A DNA stretch of 64,000 nt from Schlegelella_A sp038318385 (GCA_038318385.1 JBBQCD010000014.1:1-64000), one strand, 5' to 3'. Counted from the first letter of the stretch, positions 15,759 to 25,312 are shown. Made by a program: numbers and translations. Notes: a model not told the origin generated them from the sequence alone.

Positions 15759-16165
15759 TGGCCGCCTCGCCCGAGGGCGCCGCGCCGACCGCCGGGCTCG
15801 GTGACGCGGCGCACCAGGTGCTTGCGAACCTGGTCGAACTCGGACGAACGCGACTCGAACTCGTCACGGTCGAGCTCGAGGAGGAACGCCTGCGCGTCGC
15901 GCGGCTGCTCACGCTGGCCGTCGTCGCCCTGTTCCTGCTGTTCGTAGCCACGGTGCTCGTCGCGGCGTGGATCGTGCTGCTGTTCGATCCCGCTTACCGC
16001 GTCACGGCCCTCGGTGTTCTCGGCGCGGTCTTTCTTGCAGCCGCCGCAGGGGCCGCGTGGCGGTGGCAGCGGCTGGCCACGGCCGAGCACGCATTCCTGC
16101 AAGCCACGCTCGCCGAGTTGCGCCACGATGGGGGAGCGATCCGCGGCCACGGAGCCTTGCCATGA
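15758..16165 (+). CDS. YqjE-type phage-holin-family membrane protein
   Basis: 135 residues with two hydrophobic hairpin helices (LLTLAVVALFLLFVATVLVA and ALGVLGAVFLAAAAGA) between an amphipathic N-terminal helix (QVLANLVELGRTRLELVTVE) and a basic-acidic C-terminus. This is the DUF1469/YqjE pattern (putative Actinobacterial holin-X or phage holin superfamily III, not a real phage gene). Start ATG 15758 overlaps the preceding stop, and its own stop overlaps the next start. Conserved order DUF883-YqjE-YqjK is typical of proteobacteria. Confidence 0.87.
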   Translation: MAASPEGAAPTAGLGDAAHQVLANLVELGRTRLELVTVELEEERLRVARLLTLAVVALFLLFVATVLVAAWIVLLFDPAYRVTALGVLGAVFLAAAAGAAWRWQRLATAEHAFLQATLAELRHDGGAIRGHGALP

Positions 16166-16470
16166 GCGTCCCCTTCCTGCCCTCGTCCTCGCGGTCGGCG
16201 CAGCTCGCGCTGCGTCGCGAACTGCTGGTCCAGAGCATCCGCGTGCAGCGCCTCCTGGTGCATGCCGAGATCGATGCGCTCGTCGCCGCTGCGAAGCCCG
16301 CCGCACTCGCTTCGCGGCTCGTCGACCAGGTTCGCGAGCATCCGGCGCTGGCCCTCCTCTCGGTTGCCGGCTTCGCAGGCCTGCGCCGCATCGGCGTCGC
16401 CCGCTACGGCCCGCAGGTACTGGTCGCGTGGCGGGCCTGGAACGCAGCGCGCGCCTGGCTGAGGCGCTGA
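16162..16470 (+). CDS. YqjK-like small protein
   Basis: 102 residues beginning MSVPFLPSSSRSAQLALR, a helical Arg-rich protein with one moderately hydrophobic helix (VREHPALALLSVAGFAGL) and a C-terminal Trp/Arg segment. Its position as third gene after DUF883 and YqjE, with start overlapping the previous stop (ATGA), makes YqjK the best match. Sequence conservation in this family is weak, so the call rests mainly on context. Confidence 0.7.
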   Translation: MSVPFLPSSSRSAQLALRRELLVQSIRVQRLLVHAEIDALVAAAKPAALASRLVDQVREHPALALLSVAGFAGLRRIGVARYGPQVLVAWRAWNAARAWLRR

Positions 16471-16889
16471 ATCGCCGCGCGAGGCTTGAGCGCAAAAGTT
16501 GCACGGCGACCTCACCCCCAGTCTCCGCAGGGGCCTCGCGACATCAGGGGATGCTGCTCGGCGGCGGGCCCGGCCACCTGAGGACTCACGGCGCGATTCC
16601 CGTGCGGGTCTGGCGCTGAGACGATCAGAGGCCCGGCGAAGGGGAACTCCGCCCGCGACCGCGAGTCCGAGCCGTCTGCCCCTATGATTCCGGGCCGGTC
16701 GAGGAGGCCGACGCTGGAAGGCGCTGCGCTCCGGGCGAGGCTTCCTCCAGGCCGCCCGGGAAGACGGCCTTCACCCCGCTCGATCGGGCCGCCCGCAAGG
16801 CACGACAATCCGACATTGCCCCGGCGGCACGCCGCGCCGGGAACGACCGGGGATGCGCCGACTTCGACGCGCACCCTCCCCGGGCAACC
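16471..16889. other. 419-base gene-free leader before the ccm operon
   Basis: No supported gene on either strand. The codon-like signal here is only GC-rich shadow. It holds a TATGAT at about 16684-16689 that could be a -10 for ccm, without a convincing -35, and several short GC-rich inverted repeats. I do not recognise a structured RNA (not tmRNA, 4.5S, 6S or RNase P). Confidence 0.5.
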
Positions 16890-17518
<629 letters not shown>

Positions 17519-17522
<4 letters not shown>

Positions 17523-18184
17523 ACGCGCTCCTCGTCAGTCTGCATCGCGACCTCCTGCTCGCCGGACGGCGGCGCGCCGAGGTCCTGACCGCGCTGTTCT
17601 TCTTCGTCGTCGTGACGACGCTCTTTCCGCTCGGCATCGGCCCGGAGCCGGTGCTGCTGCACCGCGTCGGCCCGGGCGTGCTCTGGGTCGCCGCCCTGCT
17701 GGCGACGCTGCTCGGCCTGCCGCGCCTCTTCGCCGCCGACCATGCCGACGGCACGCTCGAGCAGATGGCGCTGTCGCCACAGTCCTTCATCCTGCAGATG
17801 GCCGGAAAGGTGGCTGCCCACTGGATCCTCAGCGGGCTCCCGCTGGTGCTGCTGGCGCCGCTGCTGGGACTGCAATTCGGTCTCGATGGCGGCGAGCTCG
17901 GGGTCCTCACGCTGTCGCTGCTGATCGGCACGCCGCTGCTGAGCCTGATCGGTTCGATCGGCGCGGCGCTCACGGTGGGGGTGCGCGGCGGCGGGGTGCT
18001 GCTGTCGCTGCTGGTGCTTCCGCTCTTCATCCCCGCACTGGTCTTCGGCGCCGGCTCGGTGGAGGCGCAGGCCGCCGGCGTCGGCGTTTCCGGCCACCTG
18101 TCGGTGCTCGGCGCGATGCTCGCGCTGGCGCTGTTCTTCGCACCATGGGCGATGACCTCGTCGCTGCGGATCGCCCTGGAATGA
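17519..18184 (+). CDS. ccmB: Haem exporter membrane protein CcmB
   Basis: 221-residue permease partner of CcmA in the inner membrane, with six hydrophobic segments (for example ALFFFVVVTTLFPLGIG and SLLVLPLFIPALVFG). The family-conserved loop ADGTLEQMALSP follows the third segment. Translation starts at a GTG (17519-17521) that overlaps the ccmA TGA; the frame is open upstream but the family start aligns here. The stop overlaps the ccmC ATG. Confidence 0.94.
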
Positions 18185-18927
18185 CGATGGCTGCCACCCG
18201 CCTGCGCACCTTTCGCTACGCCTCGCCTGCGACGTTCTACCCGCTCGCCGGACGCCTGCAACCGCTCTTCATGGCGCTGGCGATCGGCCTGGCCGCGATC
18301 GGCCTGTGGATCGGCCTGTTTGTCGCACCCACCGACGCCCAGCAGGGCGAGGGCTACCGCATCATCTTCGTCCATGTGCCGGCGAGCTGGATGTCGATGT
18401 TTCTCTACCTCGTGATGGCGTTCTGGGCCGGCGTCGGCCTGGCCTTCAACATCCGCCTGGCGGCGATGGCGGCCTCGGCGATCGCTCCGACCGGCGCGCT
18501 CTTCGCCTTCCTGTCGCTGGCCACGGGCTCGCTCTGGGGCAAGCCGATGTGGGGCGCCTGGTGGGTCTGGGATGCGCGGTTGACCTCCGAGCTGATCCTC
18601 TTCTTCCTCTACGTCGGCTTCATCGCGCTGCAGGCGGCGATCGACGAACCGCGGCGCGCCGACAAGGCCGGCGCGATCGTCGCCCTGGTCGGCGTCGTCA
18701 ACGTGCCGATCATCTATTTCTCGGTGACGTGGTGGAACACGCTGCACCAGGGCGCCTCGGTGTCGATGACGAAGTCGCCGTCGATGGCGCAGACGATGCT
18801 CTGGGCGATGCTGCTGATGGCGCTGTCCTTCTGGATGTATTCGATCGCCGTCGCGCTGGCGCGACTGCGCAACATCGTGCTCGAGCGCGAGAGTCAGTCC
18901 GAATGGGTGCGCCATGCAGTGGCATAG
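18181..18927 (+). CDS. ccmC: Haem delivery membrane protein CcmC
   Basis: 248 residues, six transmembrane helices. It presents haem to CcmE at the periplasmic face. The tryptophan-rich WWD haem-handling motif is seen in WGKPMWGAWWVWDARLTS, with a periplasmic histidine in TWWNTLHQGAS and another in VHVPASW. Start ATG 18181 overlaps the ccmB stop; ATG 18187 is an alternative. The gene end overlaps ccmD by 14 bases. Confidence 0.95.
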   Translation: MTMAATRLRTFRYASPATFYPLAGRLQPLFMALAIGLAAIGLWIGLFVAPTDAQQGEGYRIIFVHVPASWMSMFLYLVMAFWAGVGLAFNIRLAAMAASAIAPTGALFAFLSLATGSLWGKPMWGAWWVWDARLTSELILFFLYVGFIALQAAIDEPRRADKAGAIVALVGVVNVPIIYFSVTWWNTLHQGASVSMTKSPSMAQTMLWAMLLMALSFWMYSIAVALARLRNIVLERESQSEWVRHAVA

Positions 18928-19114
18928 CGCGTCCGAGTTCTTCGCGATGGGCGGTTACGCGCTCTATGTGTGGGGCAGCTTCGGACTGTGCGCTGTCGCC
19001 CTCGTCGCCGAACCTGTGCTGCTGCGCCGGCGGCGTCGCGAACTTGAGCAGGCGCTGCGCCGCCGCCGCGCCGCCGACGTGCGCGCCGCACGATCCCTGG
19101 AGCAAACCCCATGA
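18914..19114 (+). CDS. ccmD: Haem exporter protein CcmD
   Basis: 66-residue single-pass membrane protein that links CcmE to CcmC and the CcmAB ATPase. It has the typical FFAMGGYALYVWGSFGL start, where the Tyr of GGYA-x-YVW is conserved, then one helix and a strongly basic cytoplasmic tail (LRRRRRELEQALRRRR). It overlaps both neighbours, consistent with coupled translation. Confidence 0.92.
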   Translation: MQWHSASEFFAMGGYALYVWGSFGLCAVALVAEPVLLRRRRRELEQALRRRRAADVRAARSLEQTP

Positions 19115-19542
19115 AACCGCGGACCAAGCGTCTGGCCATCATCCTCGGTGGCGTCGCCACCCTCGGCGTCGCTGCTGCGCTGGTGCTCAACGCACTGAAC
19201 AGCAACGTCGCCTTCTTCTTCACGCCGACCCAGGTCGAAGCCGGCGAGGCCCCGAAGGGTCGCGCCTTTCGCATCGGCGGCCTGGTCAAGCCGGGGAGCC
19301 TCGAGCGCCAGCAGATGACCGTCAGCTTCGTCATCACCGACACCGTGCGCGACCTGCCGGTGAGCTACACCGGCATCCTCCCGGACCTCTTCAAGGAAGG
19401 CAAGGGTGCCGTCGCCCAGGGCCACCTCGACGCGCAGGGCCGCTTCGTGGCGAGCGAAGTGCTGGCCAAGCACGACGAGAACTACATGCCTCCCGAAGCC
19501 CAGCACGCCCTCGACAAGGCGAAGGGGAAGACCCAGCCATGA
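19111..19542 (+). CDS. ccmE: Haem chaperone CcmE
   Basis: 143 residues: short cytoplasmic start, one N-terminal transmembrane anchor (LAIILGGVATLGVAAALVL), then a periplasmic OB-fold. The covalent haem-binding histidine lies in the near-universal motif KHDENYMPPEA near the C-terminus. FFFTPTQVEAGEAPKGRAF and FRIGGLVKPGS are family landmarks. It starts within the ccmD stop and ends within the ccmF start. Confidence 0.96.
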   Translation: MKPRTKRLAIILGGVATLGVAAALVLNALNSNVAFFFTPTQVEAGEAPKGRAFRIGGLVKPGSLERQQMTVSFVITDTVRDLPVSYTGILPDLFKEGKGAVAQGHLDAQGRFVASEVLAKHDENYMPPEAQHALDKAKGKTQP

Positions 19543-21482
19543 CACCCGAACTCGGCCACCTCGCGCTCATCCTCGCGCTCCTCGTCGCCCTCGTCCAGGG
19601 CATCCTGCCGATCCTCGGTGCGCACCGCGGCGATGCCGCCTGGATCGGCCTGGCACGACCGGCGGCACAGACCCAGTTCGTCCTCGTCGCCTTCGCGTTC
19701 GCCTGCCTGACGCTGGCCTTCCTCAACAACGACTTCTCCGTGCTCTACGTCGCCCAGCACTCCAATTCGAAGCTGCCGGAGATCTACCGCGCGGCTGCGG
19801 TCTGGGGCGGCCACGAAGGCTCGCTCCTGCTGTGGCTGCTGATGCTCAATGGCTGGACGCTGGCGGTGAGCTTGCTGTCGCGCCAGTTGCCGCAGGCGAT
19901 GGTCGCGCGCGTGATCGGCGTGCTCGGCCTGGTCGCCACCGGCTTCCTGCTGTTCATCCTGCTGACGTCCAATCCGTTCGAGCGCCTGCTACCGGCTGCC
20001 GCCGACGGCAGCGACCTCAATCCGCTGTTGCAGGACCCGGGCCTGGTGTTCCATCCGCCGATGCTCTACATGGGCTACGTCGGGTTCTCTGTGGCGTTCG
20101 CGTTCGCGATCTCGGCGCTGCTGAGCGGGCGCCTCGACGCCGCCTGGGCGCGCTGGTCGCGACCGTGGACGACGGTCGCCTGGATCTTCCTGACGCTGGG
20201 CATCGCACTCGGCTCGTGGTGGGCGTACTACGAGCTGGGCTGGGGCGGCTGGTGGTTCTGGGACCCGGTGGAAAACGCCTCCTTCATGCCGTGGCTGGTC
20301 GGCACGGCGCTGATCCACTCGCTCGCCGTCACCGAGAAGCGCGGCAGCTTCAAGAACTGGACGGTGCTGCTGGCGATCGGCGCGTTCTCGTTGTCGCTGC
20401 TCGGCACCTTCCTGGTCCGCTCGGGCGTGCTGACGTCGGTCCATGCCTTCGCGACCGATCCGCGCCGGGGAATCTTCATCCTCGCCTTCCTGGTCATCGT
20501 CATCGGCGGCTCGCTGGCCCTCTTCGCCTGGCGTGCGCCGAAGGTCGGCGTCGGCGGCAGCTTCGCGCTGCTGTCCCGGGAGACGCTGCTGCTCGTCAAC
20601 AACGTCCTGCTGGTCGTCGCCGCCGGGTCGGTGCTGCTGGGCACGCTCTATCCGCTCTTCATCGACGCGCTCGGCCTCGGCAAGCTCTCGGTCGGGCCGC
20701 CCTACTTCAACTCGGTGTTCGTGCCGATCATGGTGCCGCTGCTGTTCCTGATCGCGGTCGGGCCGCTCGCGCGTTGGAAGCAGCTCGACGCCCGCGACAT
20801 GATGCAGCGGCTGCGCGTGGCCGGCGTGATCGCGCTGGTCTCTGCCGCCGGATTGCCGTTCCTGCTCGGACGCTGGACGCCGCTGGTGGCGATGGGCATC
20901 CTGCTGGCGCTGTGGATCGCAGCGAGCACGCTGCTGCAGATCCGCGAGCGCCTCAAGTCGGGCATGCCGCCGAGCTCGTTCTGGGGCATGCACCTGGCCC
21001 ACGTCGGGATCGCCGTCTTCGTCGTCGGCGTCACGCTGGTCAAGGGCTACGAGATCGAGAAGGACGTGCGGATGGCGTTCGGCGACACCGTGCAGATCGG
21101 CGACTACTCGCTGCGCCTGGTGACGGTCGGGGCGGTGCCGGGACCGAACTACGTGGCCCAGCGCGGCGAGGTCGAGCTGTCGAAGGACGGCAAGGTGCTG
21201 CGCACCCTGAATCCGGAAAAGCGCGCCTACTTCTCCTCGGAAATGCCGATGACGGAGACGGCGATCGACAGCAACCTCGGGCGCGACATCTACGTCTCGC
21301 TCGGCGAGCGTCTCGCCGGGGGCAACGGCACCGAGTGGAGCGTGCGCGTCTACTACAAGCCCTTCGTGGTCTGGATCTGGGGCGGCTGCGTGCTGATGGC
21401 CCTCGGCGGCGCACTCGCCGCCGCGGATCGGCGCTACCGCCTGAAGCGCCGCCAGCCGGTGCTGCAAGGCGCCCCCGCATGA
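19539..21482 (+). CDS. ccmF: Cytochrome c haem lyase subunit CcmF
   Basis: 647 residues, about 14-15 transmembrane helices. It transfers haem from CcmE to apocytochrome c, with CcmH. The WWD domain appears as WGGWWFWDPVENASFMPW, and the conserved histidines include those in YVAQHSNSKLP, VWGGHEGSLLLW and the late GMHLAHVG. Length is normal for the family. Start ATG 19539 overlaps the ccmE TGA; the frame is open upstream, but this start is the one that fits CcmF. Confidence 0.96.
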   Translation: MTPELGHLALILALLVALVQGILPILGAHRGDAAWIGLARPAAQTQFVLVAFAFACLTLAFLNNDFSVLYVAQHSNSKLPEIYRAAAVWGGHEGSLLLWLLMLNGWTLAVSLLSRQLPQAMVARVIGVLGLVATGFLLFILLTSNPFERLLPAAADGSDLNPLLQDPGLVFHPPMLYMGYVGFSVAFAFAISALLSGRLDAAWARWSRPWTTVAWIFLTLGIALGSWWAYYELGWGGWWFWDPVENASFMPWLVGTALIHSLAVTEKRGSFKNWTVLLAIGAFSLSLLGTFLVRSGVLTSVHAFATDPRRGIFILAFLVIVIGGSLALFAWRAPKVGVGGSFALLSRETLLLVNNVLLVVAAGSVLLGTLYPLFIDALGLGKLSVGPPYFNSVFVPIMVPLLFLIAVGPLARWKQLDARDMMQRLRVAGVIALVSAAGLPFLLGRWTPLVAMGILLALWIAASTLLQIRERLKSGMPPSSFWGMHLAHVGIAVFVVGVTLVKGYEIEKDVRMAFGDTVQIGDYSLRLVTVGAVPGPNYVAQRGEVELSKDGKVLRTLNPEKRAYFSSEMPMTETAIDSNLGRDIYVSLGERLAGGNGTEWSVRVYYKPFVVWIWGGCVLMALGGALAAADRRYRLKRRQPVLQGAPA

Positions 21483-22024
21483 TGCGCTACGGGCGCTTCC
21501 TGATTCCGCTCGGGCTCTTCGTCGCCCTGGCGATCTTCCTCGGCGCGGGCCTGAACCGCGATCCGCACCAGCTGCCGTCGCCGCTGGTCGGCAAGTCGGC
21601 CCCCGCCTTCGACGTGCCCCGGCTCGCCGCCATCGACGGCGTCGACGCCGGACGCTTCGCTCCGGCCGACATGAAGGGCAAGGTCTGGCTGCTCAACGTC
21701 TGGGCCTCGTGGTGCGTGTCGTGCCGGGTCGAGCATCCGCTGCTGGTGGAGCTGGCGCGCAGCGGCGTCGTCCCGCTGGTCGGTCTCGACTACAAGGACA
21801 CCCCCGCCGACGCGCGCCGCTGGCTCGCCGAACGCGGTGACCCGTACGTGCTGTCGGCAGTCGACGCCGATGGCCGCGTCGGCATCGACTATGGCGTCTA
21901 CGGGGTCCCCGAGACCTATGTGATCGACAAGAACGGGACCATCCGCTACAAGCAGATCGGACCGGTCAGCGCCGATGTGCTGCAGGAGACGATCCTGCCG
22001 CTGGTCAGGGAGCTGCAGAAATGA
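21479..22024 (+). CDS. ccmG: Thiol:disulfide oxidoreductase CcmG/DsbE
   Basis: 181-residue periplasmic thioredoxin-like protein anchored by an N-terminal helix (FLIPLGLFVALAIFLGAGL). It keeps the CXXCH cysteines of apocytochromes reduced. The active site is WASWCVSCRVEHP, CVSC instead of the common CPTC. The cis-proline loop is GVPETYVIDKNG. Two adjacent ATGs (21479 and 21482) overlap the ccmF stop. Confidence 0.94.
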   Translation: MMRYGRFLIPLGLFVALAIFLGAGLNRDPHQLPSPLVGKSAPAFDVPRLAAIDGVDAGRFAPADMKGKVWLLNVWASWCVSCRVEHPLLVELARSGVVPLVGLDYKDTPADARRWLAERGDPYVLSAVDADGRVGIDYGVYGVPETYVIDKNGTIRYKQIGPVSADVLQETILPLVRELQK

Positions 22025-22512
22025 AGCACACGAGAAGCCGGGCGCTCGTCGAGATTGCCGCGATCTTCGCGCTGCTGATGCTCCTCTCGCTCGGCATGCG
22101 CAGCGCGCACGCCCGCGAGGCCGCGCCGCTCGCCAACGACGAGGCCGTCGAGCAGCGCCTGATCGGCATCGCCGACGAACTGCGCTGTCTGGTCTGCCAG
22201 AACGAGTCGCTGGCCGGCTCCCGCGCCGATCTTGCCGAGGACCTGCGCCGCGAGATCCGGGTGCAGATCCGTGCCGGCAAGACCGATCCGCAGATCATCG
22301 ATTTCCTCGTCAGCCGCTACGGCGACTTCGTGCGCTACCGTCCGCCGTTCAAGCCGACCACCTGGCTGCTGTGGATCGGGCCGTTCGTGCTGCTCGTGCT
22401 CGGACTGGGCGCGCTCGCCTGGTACGTGCGGACACGGCCGCGTCCGCAAGGAGCGCTCAGCGCCGCTGAACAGGAGCAAGCCGCACGCCTCCTGGCAGGA
22501 GACCGAACGTGA
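22021..22512 (+). CDS. ccmH: Cytochrome c maturation protein CcmH
   Basis: 163 residues: signal peptide (ending near SAHAREA), then a three-helix domain with the haem-ligation redox motif LRCLVCQNESLAGS, then a transmembrane anchor (WLLWIGPFVLLVLGLGALAW) and a short cytoplasmic tail. It is the short CcmH (CcmL-type) form; the TPR part is encoded separately as ccmI, 59 bases downstream. Acts in apocytochrome thioreduction and haem ligation with CcmF. Confidence 0.94.
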   Translation: MKHTRSRALVEIAAIFALLMLLSLGMRSAHAREAAPLANDEAVEQRLIGIADELRCLVCQNESLAGSRADLAEDLRREIRVQIRAGKTDPQIIDFLVSRYGDFVRYRPPFKPTTWLLWIGPFVLLVLGLGALAWYVRTRPRPQGALSAAEQEQAARLLAGDRT

Positions 22513-22571
22513 TGACCGCGCATTGCCAATGGTCGTCGTCGCGCCGGCGCGGCCGGCCCCCGGAGTCCTGA

Positions 22572-23852
22572 ATGGGCTTGTTCCTCTTTGCCGCGATCGC
22601 CCTGATCGTCATCACGGTGCTGTTGCTGCTGCGCCCGTGGAGATCGGGCCGTGCGGCGGCCGACGCGACGACGACCCGGGACCTGAACACGCGCGTCTAC
22701 CGCGACCAGCTCGCCGAGCTGGATCGCGACCTCGCGATCGGTACGCTGGCACCGGCCGATCACGAGCCAGCCCGCGCCGATCTGCAGCGCCGGCTTCTCG
22801 AGGACGCCACGCAGGTCGAGGCCAGCGACGCGGCACCCGGTACGCGGCGCACGTCGCTCGTGCTGGCGATCGCCTTGCCGGTCGCCGCCGCCGGCCTCTA
22901 CGCGTTTCTCGGGGCCCCAGTCGCACTCCTCCCGCAGGCGCCGCCACCGGCCGCCGGCGCGCCGACGGCGCAGCAGGTCGAGCAGATGGTGGCCGGCCTC
23001 GCCGCACGCCTCGAGAAGAATCCCGACGATCCCAAGGGCTGGTCGATCCTCGCCCGCTCTTACCACGCGATGGGCCGCTTCGCCGAAGCCGAGGCGGCAT
23101 TCGGGCGCATCGGACCCGCCCTGGACAGCGATCCGCTGTTGCTGGCCGACTACGCCGACACCCTGGCCGAGCGCGCCGGCGGCAAGCTCGAGGGCCGCCC
23201 GCTCGAACTCGTGCAGGCTGCGCTGCGGCTGGACCCGGACAACGGCATGGCGCTTTCGCTGGCCGCCACCGCCGCGTACCAGCGTCAGGACTTTGCCCAG
23301 GCCGCGATCTACTGGCAGCGCCTCTTGCCGAGACTGCCCCCGGATTCGGAAGAAGCGAAGTGGCTGCGGACAACGCTCGCCAGCATCGCCGCGCCGGGCG
23401 GACCGATGGCGCCGCCGGGCGCGGCCGCATCGGCATCGACCGCCGCGCCCCCGGCTGCAATCACCGCGACGCCGGGAAGCCCCCCCTCCGCCCAGGCCCA
23501 TGCCGGGGCGACGTCGGTGAGCGGAACGGTGACGCTCGCGCCCCAGCTCCTCGATTCCGTCCGTCCCGGCGACACGGTGTTCGTCTTCGCCCGCGCCGTC
23601 GACGGCAACCGCATGCCGCTGGCGGTGCAGCGCGCCCGAGTCGCCGATCTGCCGCTGAAGTTCAAGCTCGATGATTCGATGGCGATGAGCCCGCAGAGCA
23701 GGATCTCCGATGCCGGCGCCGTGCGCATCGAGGCACGCGTCTCGCGCAGCGGCAACGCCACGCCGGAGTCCGGCGATCCGTTCGGCAGCAGCGCCCCGGT
23801 CAAGCCGGGAGCCAAGGGGGTCGACCTGAAGATCGACCAGATCCGGCCTTGA
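22572..23852 (+). CDS. ccmI: Apocytochrome c chaperone CcmI (CycH)
   Basis: 426 residues. Two transmembrane helices flank a cytoplasmic segment with TRDLNTRVYRDQLAELDRDL, the family's leucine-zipper-like region. A periplasmic TPR domain follows (PKGWSILARSYHAMGRFAEA, ADYADTLAERAGGKLEG). A Pro/Ala-rich linker leads to a C-terminal beta domain starting VSGTVTLAPQLLDSVRPGDTV, as in other betaproteobacterial CcmI. It binds apocytochromes and hands them to CcmFH. Last of the contiguous ccm genes; trxC follows after 16 bases. Confidence 0.92.
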   Translation: MGLFLFAAIALIVITVLLLLRPWRSGRAAADATTTRDLNTRVYRDQLAELDRDLAIGTLAPADHEPARADLQRRLLEDATQVEASDAAPGTRRTSLVLAIALPVAAAGLYAFLGAPVALLPQAPPPAAGAPTAQQVEQMVAGLAARLEKNPDDPKGWSILARSYHAMGRFAEAEAAFGRIGPALDSDPLLLADYADTLAERAGGKLEGRPLELVQAALRLDPDNGMALSLAATAAYQRQDFAQAAIYWQRLLPRLPPDSEEAKWLRTTLASIAAPGGPMAPPGAAASASTAAPPAAITATPGSPPSAQAHAGATSVSGTVTLAPQLLDSVRPGDTVFVFARAVDGNRMPLAVQRARVADLPLKFKLDDSMAMSPQSRISDAGAVRIEARVSRSGNATPESGDPFGSSAPVKPGAKGVDLKIDQIRP

Positions 23853-23868
23853 ACCAAGGGAGATTCCG

Positions 23869-24291
23869 ATGCAACTCGTCTGCCCCGCGTGCGCGCGCAA
23901 GAACCGCGTTCCCGACGACCGCCTGAGCGAGGATCCGCACTGCGGCAGTTGCGGCGCCGCGCTGATGCCGAAGGCGCCAGTGGCACTGGACGATGCCTCG
24001 TTCGACCGCTACGTCCAGGGCACTGAAATGCCGGTCGTCGTCGACTGCTGGGCCGAATGGTGCGGCCCTTGCAAGGCGATGGCGCCGCAGTTCGAAGCCG
24101 CCGCCGTGCAATTGCCGGAGGTCCGCTTTGCCAAGCTCGATACCGAAGCGGCGCCGCAGATCGGATCGCGCCACGCGATCCGCAGCATTCCGACCCTGCT
24201 GTTGTTCCGCGGGGGCCGCGAGGTCGCCAGACGAGCCGGCGCCATGCCGGCATCGGCCATCGTCGACTGGGTGCGCAGCGAGCTGGCTTGA
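23869..24291 (+). CDS. trxC: Thioredoxin 2 (zinc-containing)
   Basis: 140-residue cytoplasmic thioredoxin with the extra N-terminal zinc finger (CPAC and CGSC, residues about 5-29) that defines TrxC, then the active site WAEWCGPCKAMAP and cis-proline in RSIPTLLLFRGG. It lies 16 bases downstream of ccmI with AGGGAG before the ATG, so it is likely part of the ccm transcript, perhaps supplying reducing power to the thioreduction branch. That link is inferred. Confidence 0.94.
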   Translation: MQLVCPACARKNRVPDDRLSEDPHCGSCGAALMPKAPVALDDASFDRYVQGTEMPVVVDCWAEWCGPCKAMAPQFEAAAVQLPEVRFAKLDTEAAPQIGSRHAIRSIPTLLLFRGGREVARRAGAMPASAIVDWVRSELA

Positions 24292-24377
24292 CCCGCCGAA
24301 AGCGGCCGACAGCCCTATCGGTCGCGCTCGCTCCGAAACGCAGCGCCCCATCGTCCGCGGGGCGAAACGTCCCGCCG

Positions 24378-25220
24378 TCAATGCGACAGCAGCACCGGGA
24401 TCGTCATGTGCGTCAGCAGCGTCCGCGTGACGCCGCCGAGGACGAGTTCGTGCAGGCGCGAATGTCCATAGCCGCCACTCACGATCAGATCGGCACCGAG
24501 TTCGCCTGCACGCGCCAGCAGCCGCCGTCCGATGCCCGAGTTCGCGGCTTCCTGGTGCTGTTCGAACTCGACCTCGTGACGCAGCATCCAGCGGTGCAGC
24601 TGGTCGAGCTGCGAACGCGACACATGCAGGTTGTCGGCGGGACGTTCCAGGCAGACCAGATGGACGCGCCGCGCCCTATGCAGGATCGGCAGCGCATCGT
24701 GGACCGCACGCGCCGATTCCCGCGTATTCTTCCACGCGACCATCACCGTGGCGCCCACCGCATCGAAGTCGCCACTCGACGGCACGACGAGCACTGGGCG
24801 GCCGACCTGCATGAGCGCCCGCTGCACCAGGTCGCGCTCCTCGGCATCGAGCGGCGCGTCGGGGCTGCACTGGCCGAGCACCACGAGGTCCGCGTGGCGC
24901 CCCAGGGCGACCAGCGCTTCGAGGGCGGCGGCCGCGTCCCAGCGGCGTTCGATCGACTCGACGCCACGGGCGACGGCAGCGCGCTCGAAGGCCTCCAGGA
25001 GCACCGATGTCTCCCGGGCCATCCGGGCACGGGCAAGGTCGAGGAAGTCGGGGGTGGCCGCCAGCGCGGCCGCCATCCGCGGTTGCGGTTCGACGACGGC
25101 AGCAGCGGCCAGCCCGATCAGGTGGGCGCCGTGGGTGCGAGCCAGGCCTGCCGCCAGATCGATGCGCGTGGCGCAGCGCCGGGAGGCATCGACATGGACG
25201 AGGATGCTTCGATAGCTCAT
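24378..25220 (-). CDS. Tandem universal stress protein (two Usp domains)
   Basis: 280 residues: two UspA domains in tandem. The first (1-145, MSYRSILVHVDASRRCATRI) has a degenerate nucleotide loop. The second (about 150-280) ends with LGADLIVSGGYGHSRLHELVLGGVTRTLL, matching the ATP-binding G-x2-G-x9-G pattern. Such proteins act in survival under starvation or low oxygen. Divergent from a similar gene at 25390, with two FNR-like boxes in the shared 169-base gap; the box at 25271-25284 is centred 57 bases upstream of this start. Confidence 0.92.
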   Translation of the reverse strand: MSYRSILVHVDASRRCATRIDLAAGLARTHGAHLIGLAAAAVVEPQPRMAAALAATPDFLDLARARMARETSVLLEAFERAAVARGVESIERRWDAAAALEALVALGRHADLVVLGQCSPDAPLDAEERDLVQRALMQVGRPVLVVPSSGDFDAVGATVMVAWKNTRESARAVHDALPILHRARRVHLVCLERPADNLHVSRSQLDQLHRWMLRHEVEFEQHQEAANSGIGRRLLARAGELGADLIVSGGYGHSRLHELVLGGVTRTLLTHMTIPVLLSH

Positions 25221-25270
25221 GGTCGGGCAACGGAGAGATTGCAGTCTGCGCCCGCCGATGCGAGCCGGGC

Positions 25271-25284
25271 CTGACCGCCATCAA
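25271..25284. promoter_or_regulatory. FNR/ANR-like box (site 1)
   Basis: CTGAC-CGCC-ATCAA matches TTGAT-N4-ATCAA with two mismatches. It lies in the divergent gap between two universal stress protein genes, on the side of the leftward gene. Confidence 0.5.
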
Positions 25285-25298
25285 GTCCGGCAGCGGTG

Positions 25299-25312
25299 TT
25301 GATGCCGGTCAA
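25299..25312. promoter_or_regulatory. FNR/ANR-like box (site 2)
   Basis: TTGAT-GCCG-GTCAA differs from the FNR consensus TTGAT-N4-ATCAA at one position. It is 28 bases (centre to centre) from site 1 and 84 bases upstream of the rightward gene's ATG at 25390. Oxygen-responsive Usp genes are known in Pseudomonas, which supports the reading. Confidence 0.65.

Noticed and set aside
15758..16165. Prophage holin gene
   Set aside because: Although the family name includes phage holin, the DUF883-YqjE-YqjK order is a chromosomal set and no other phage gene is present.
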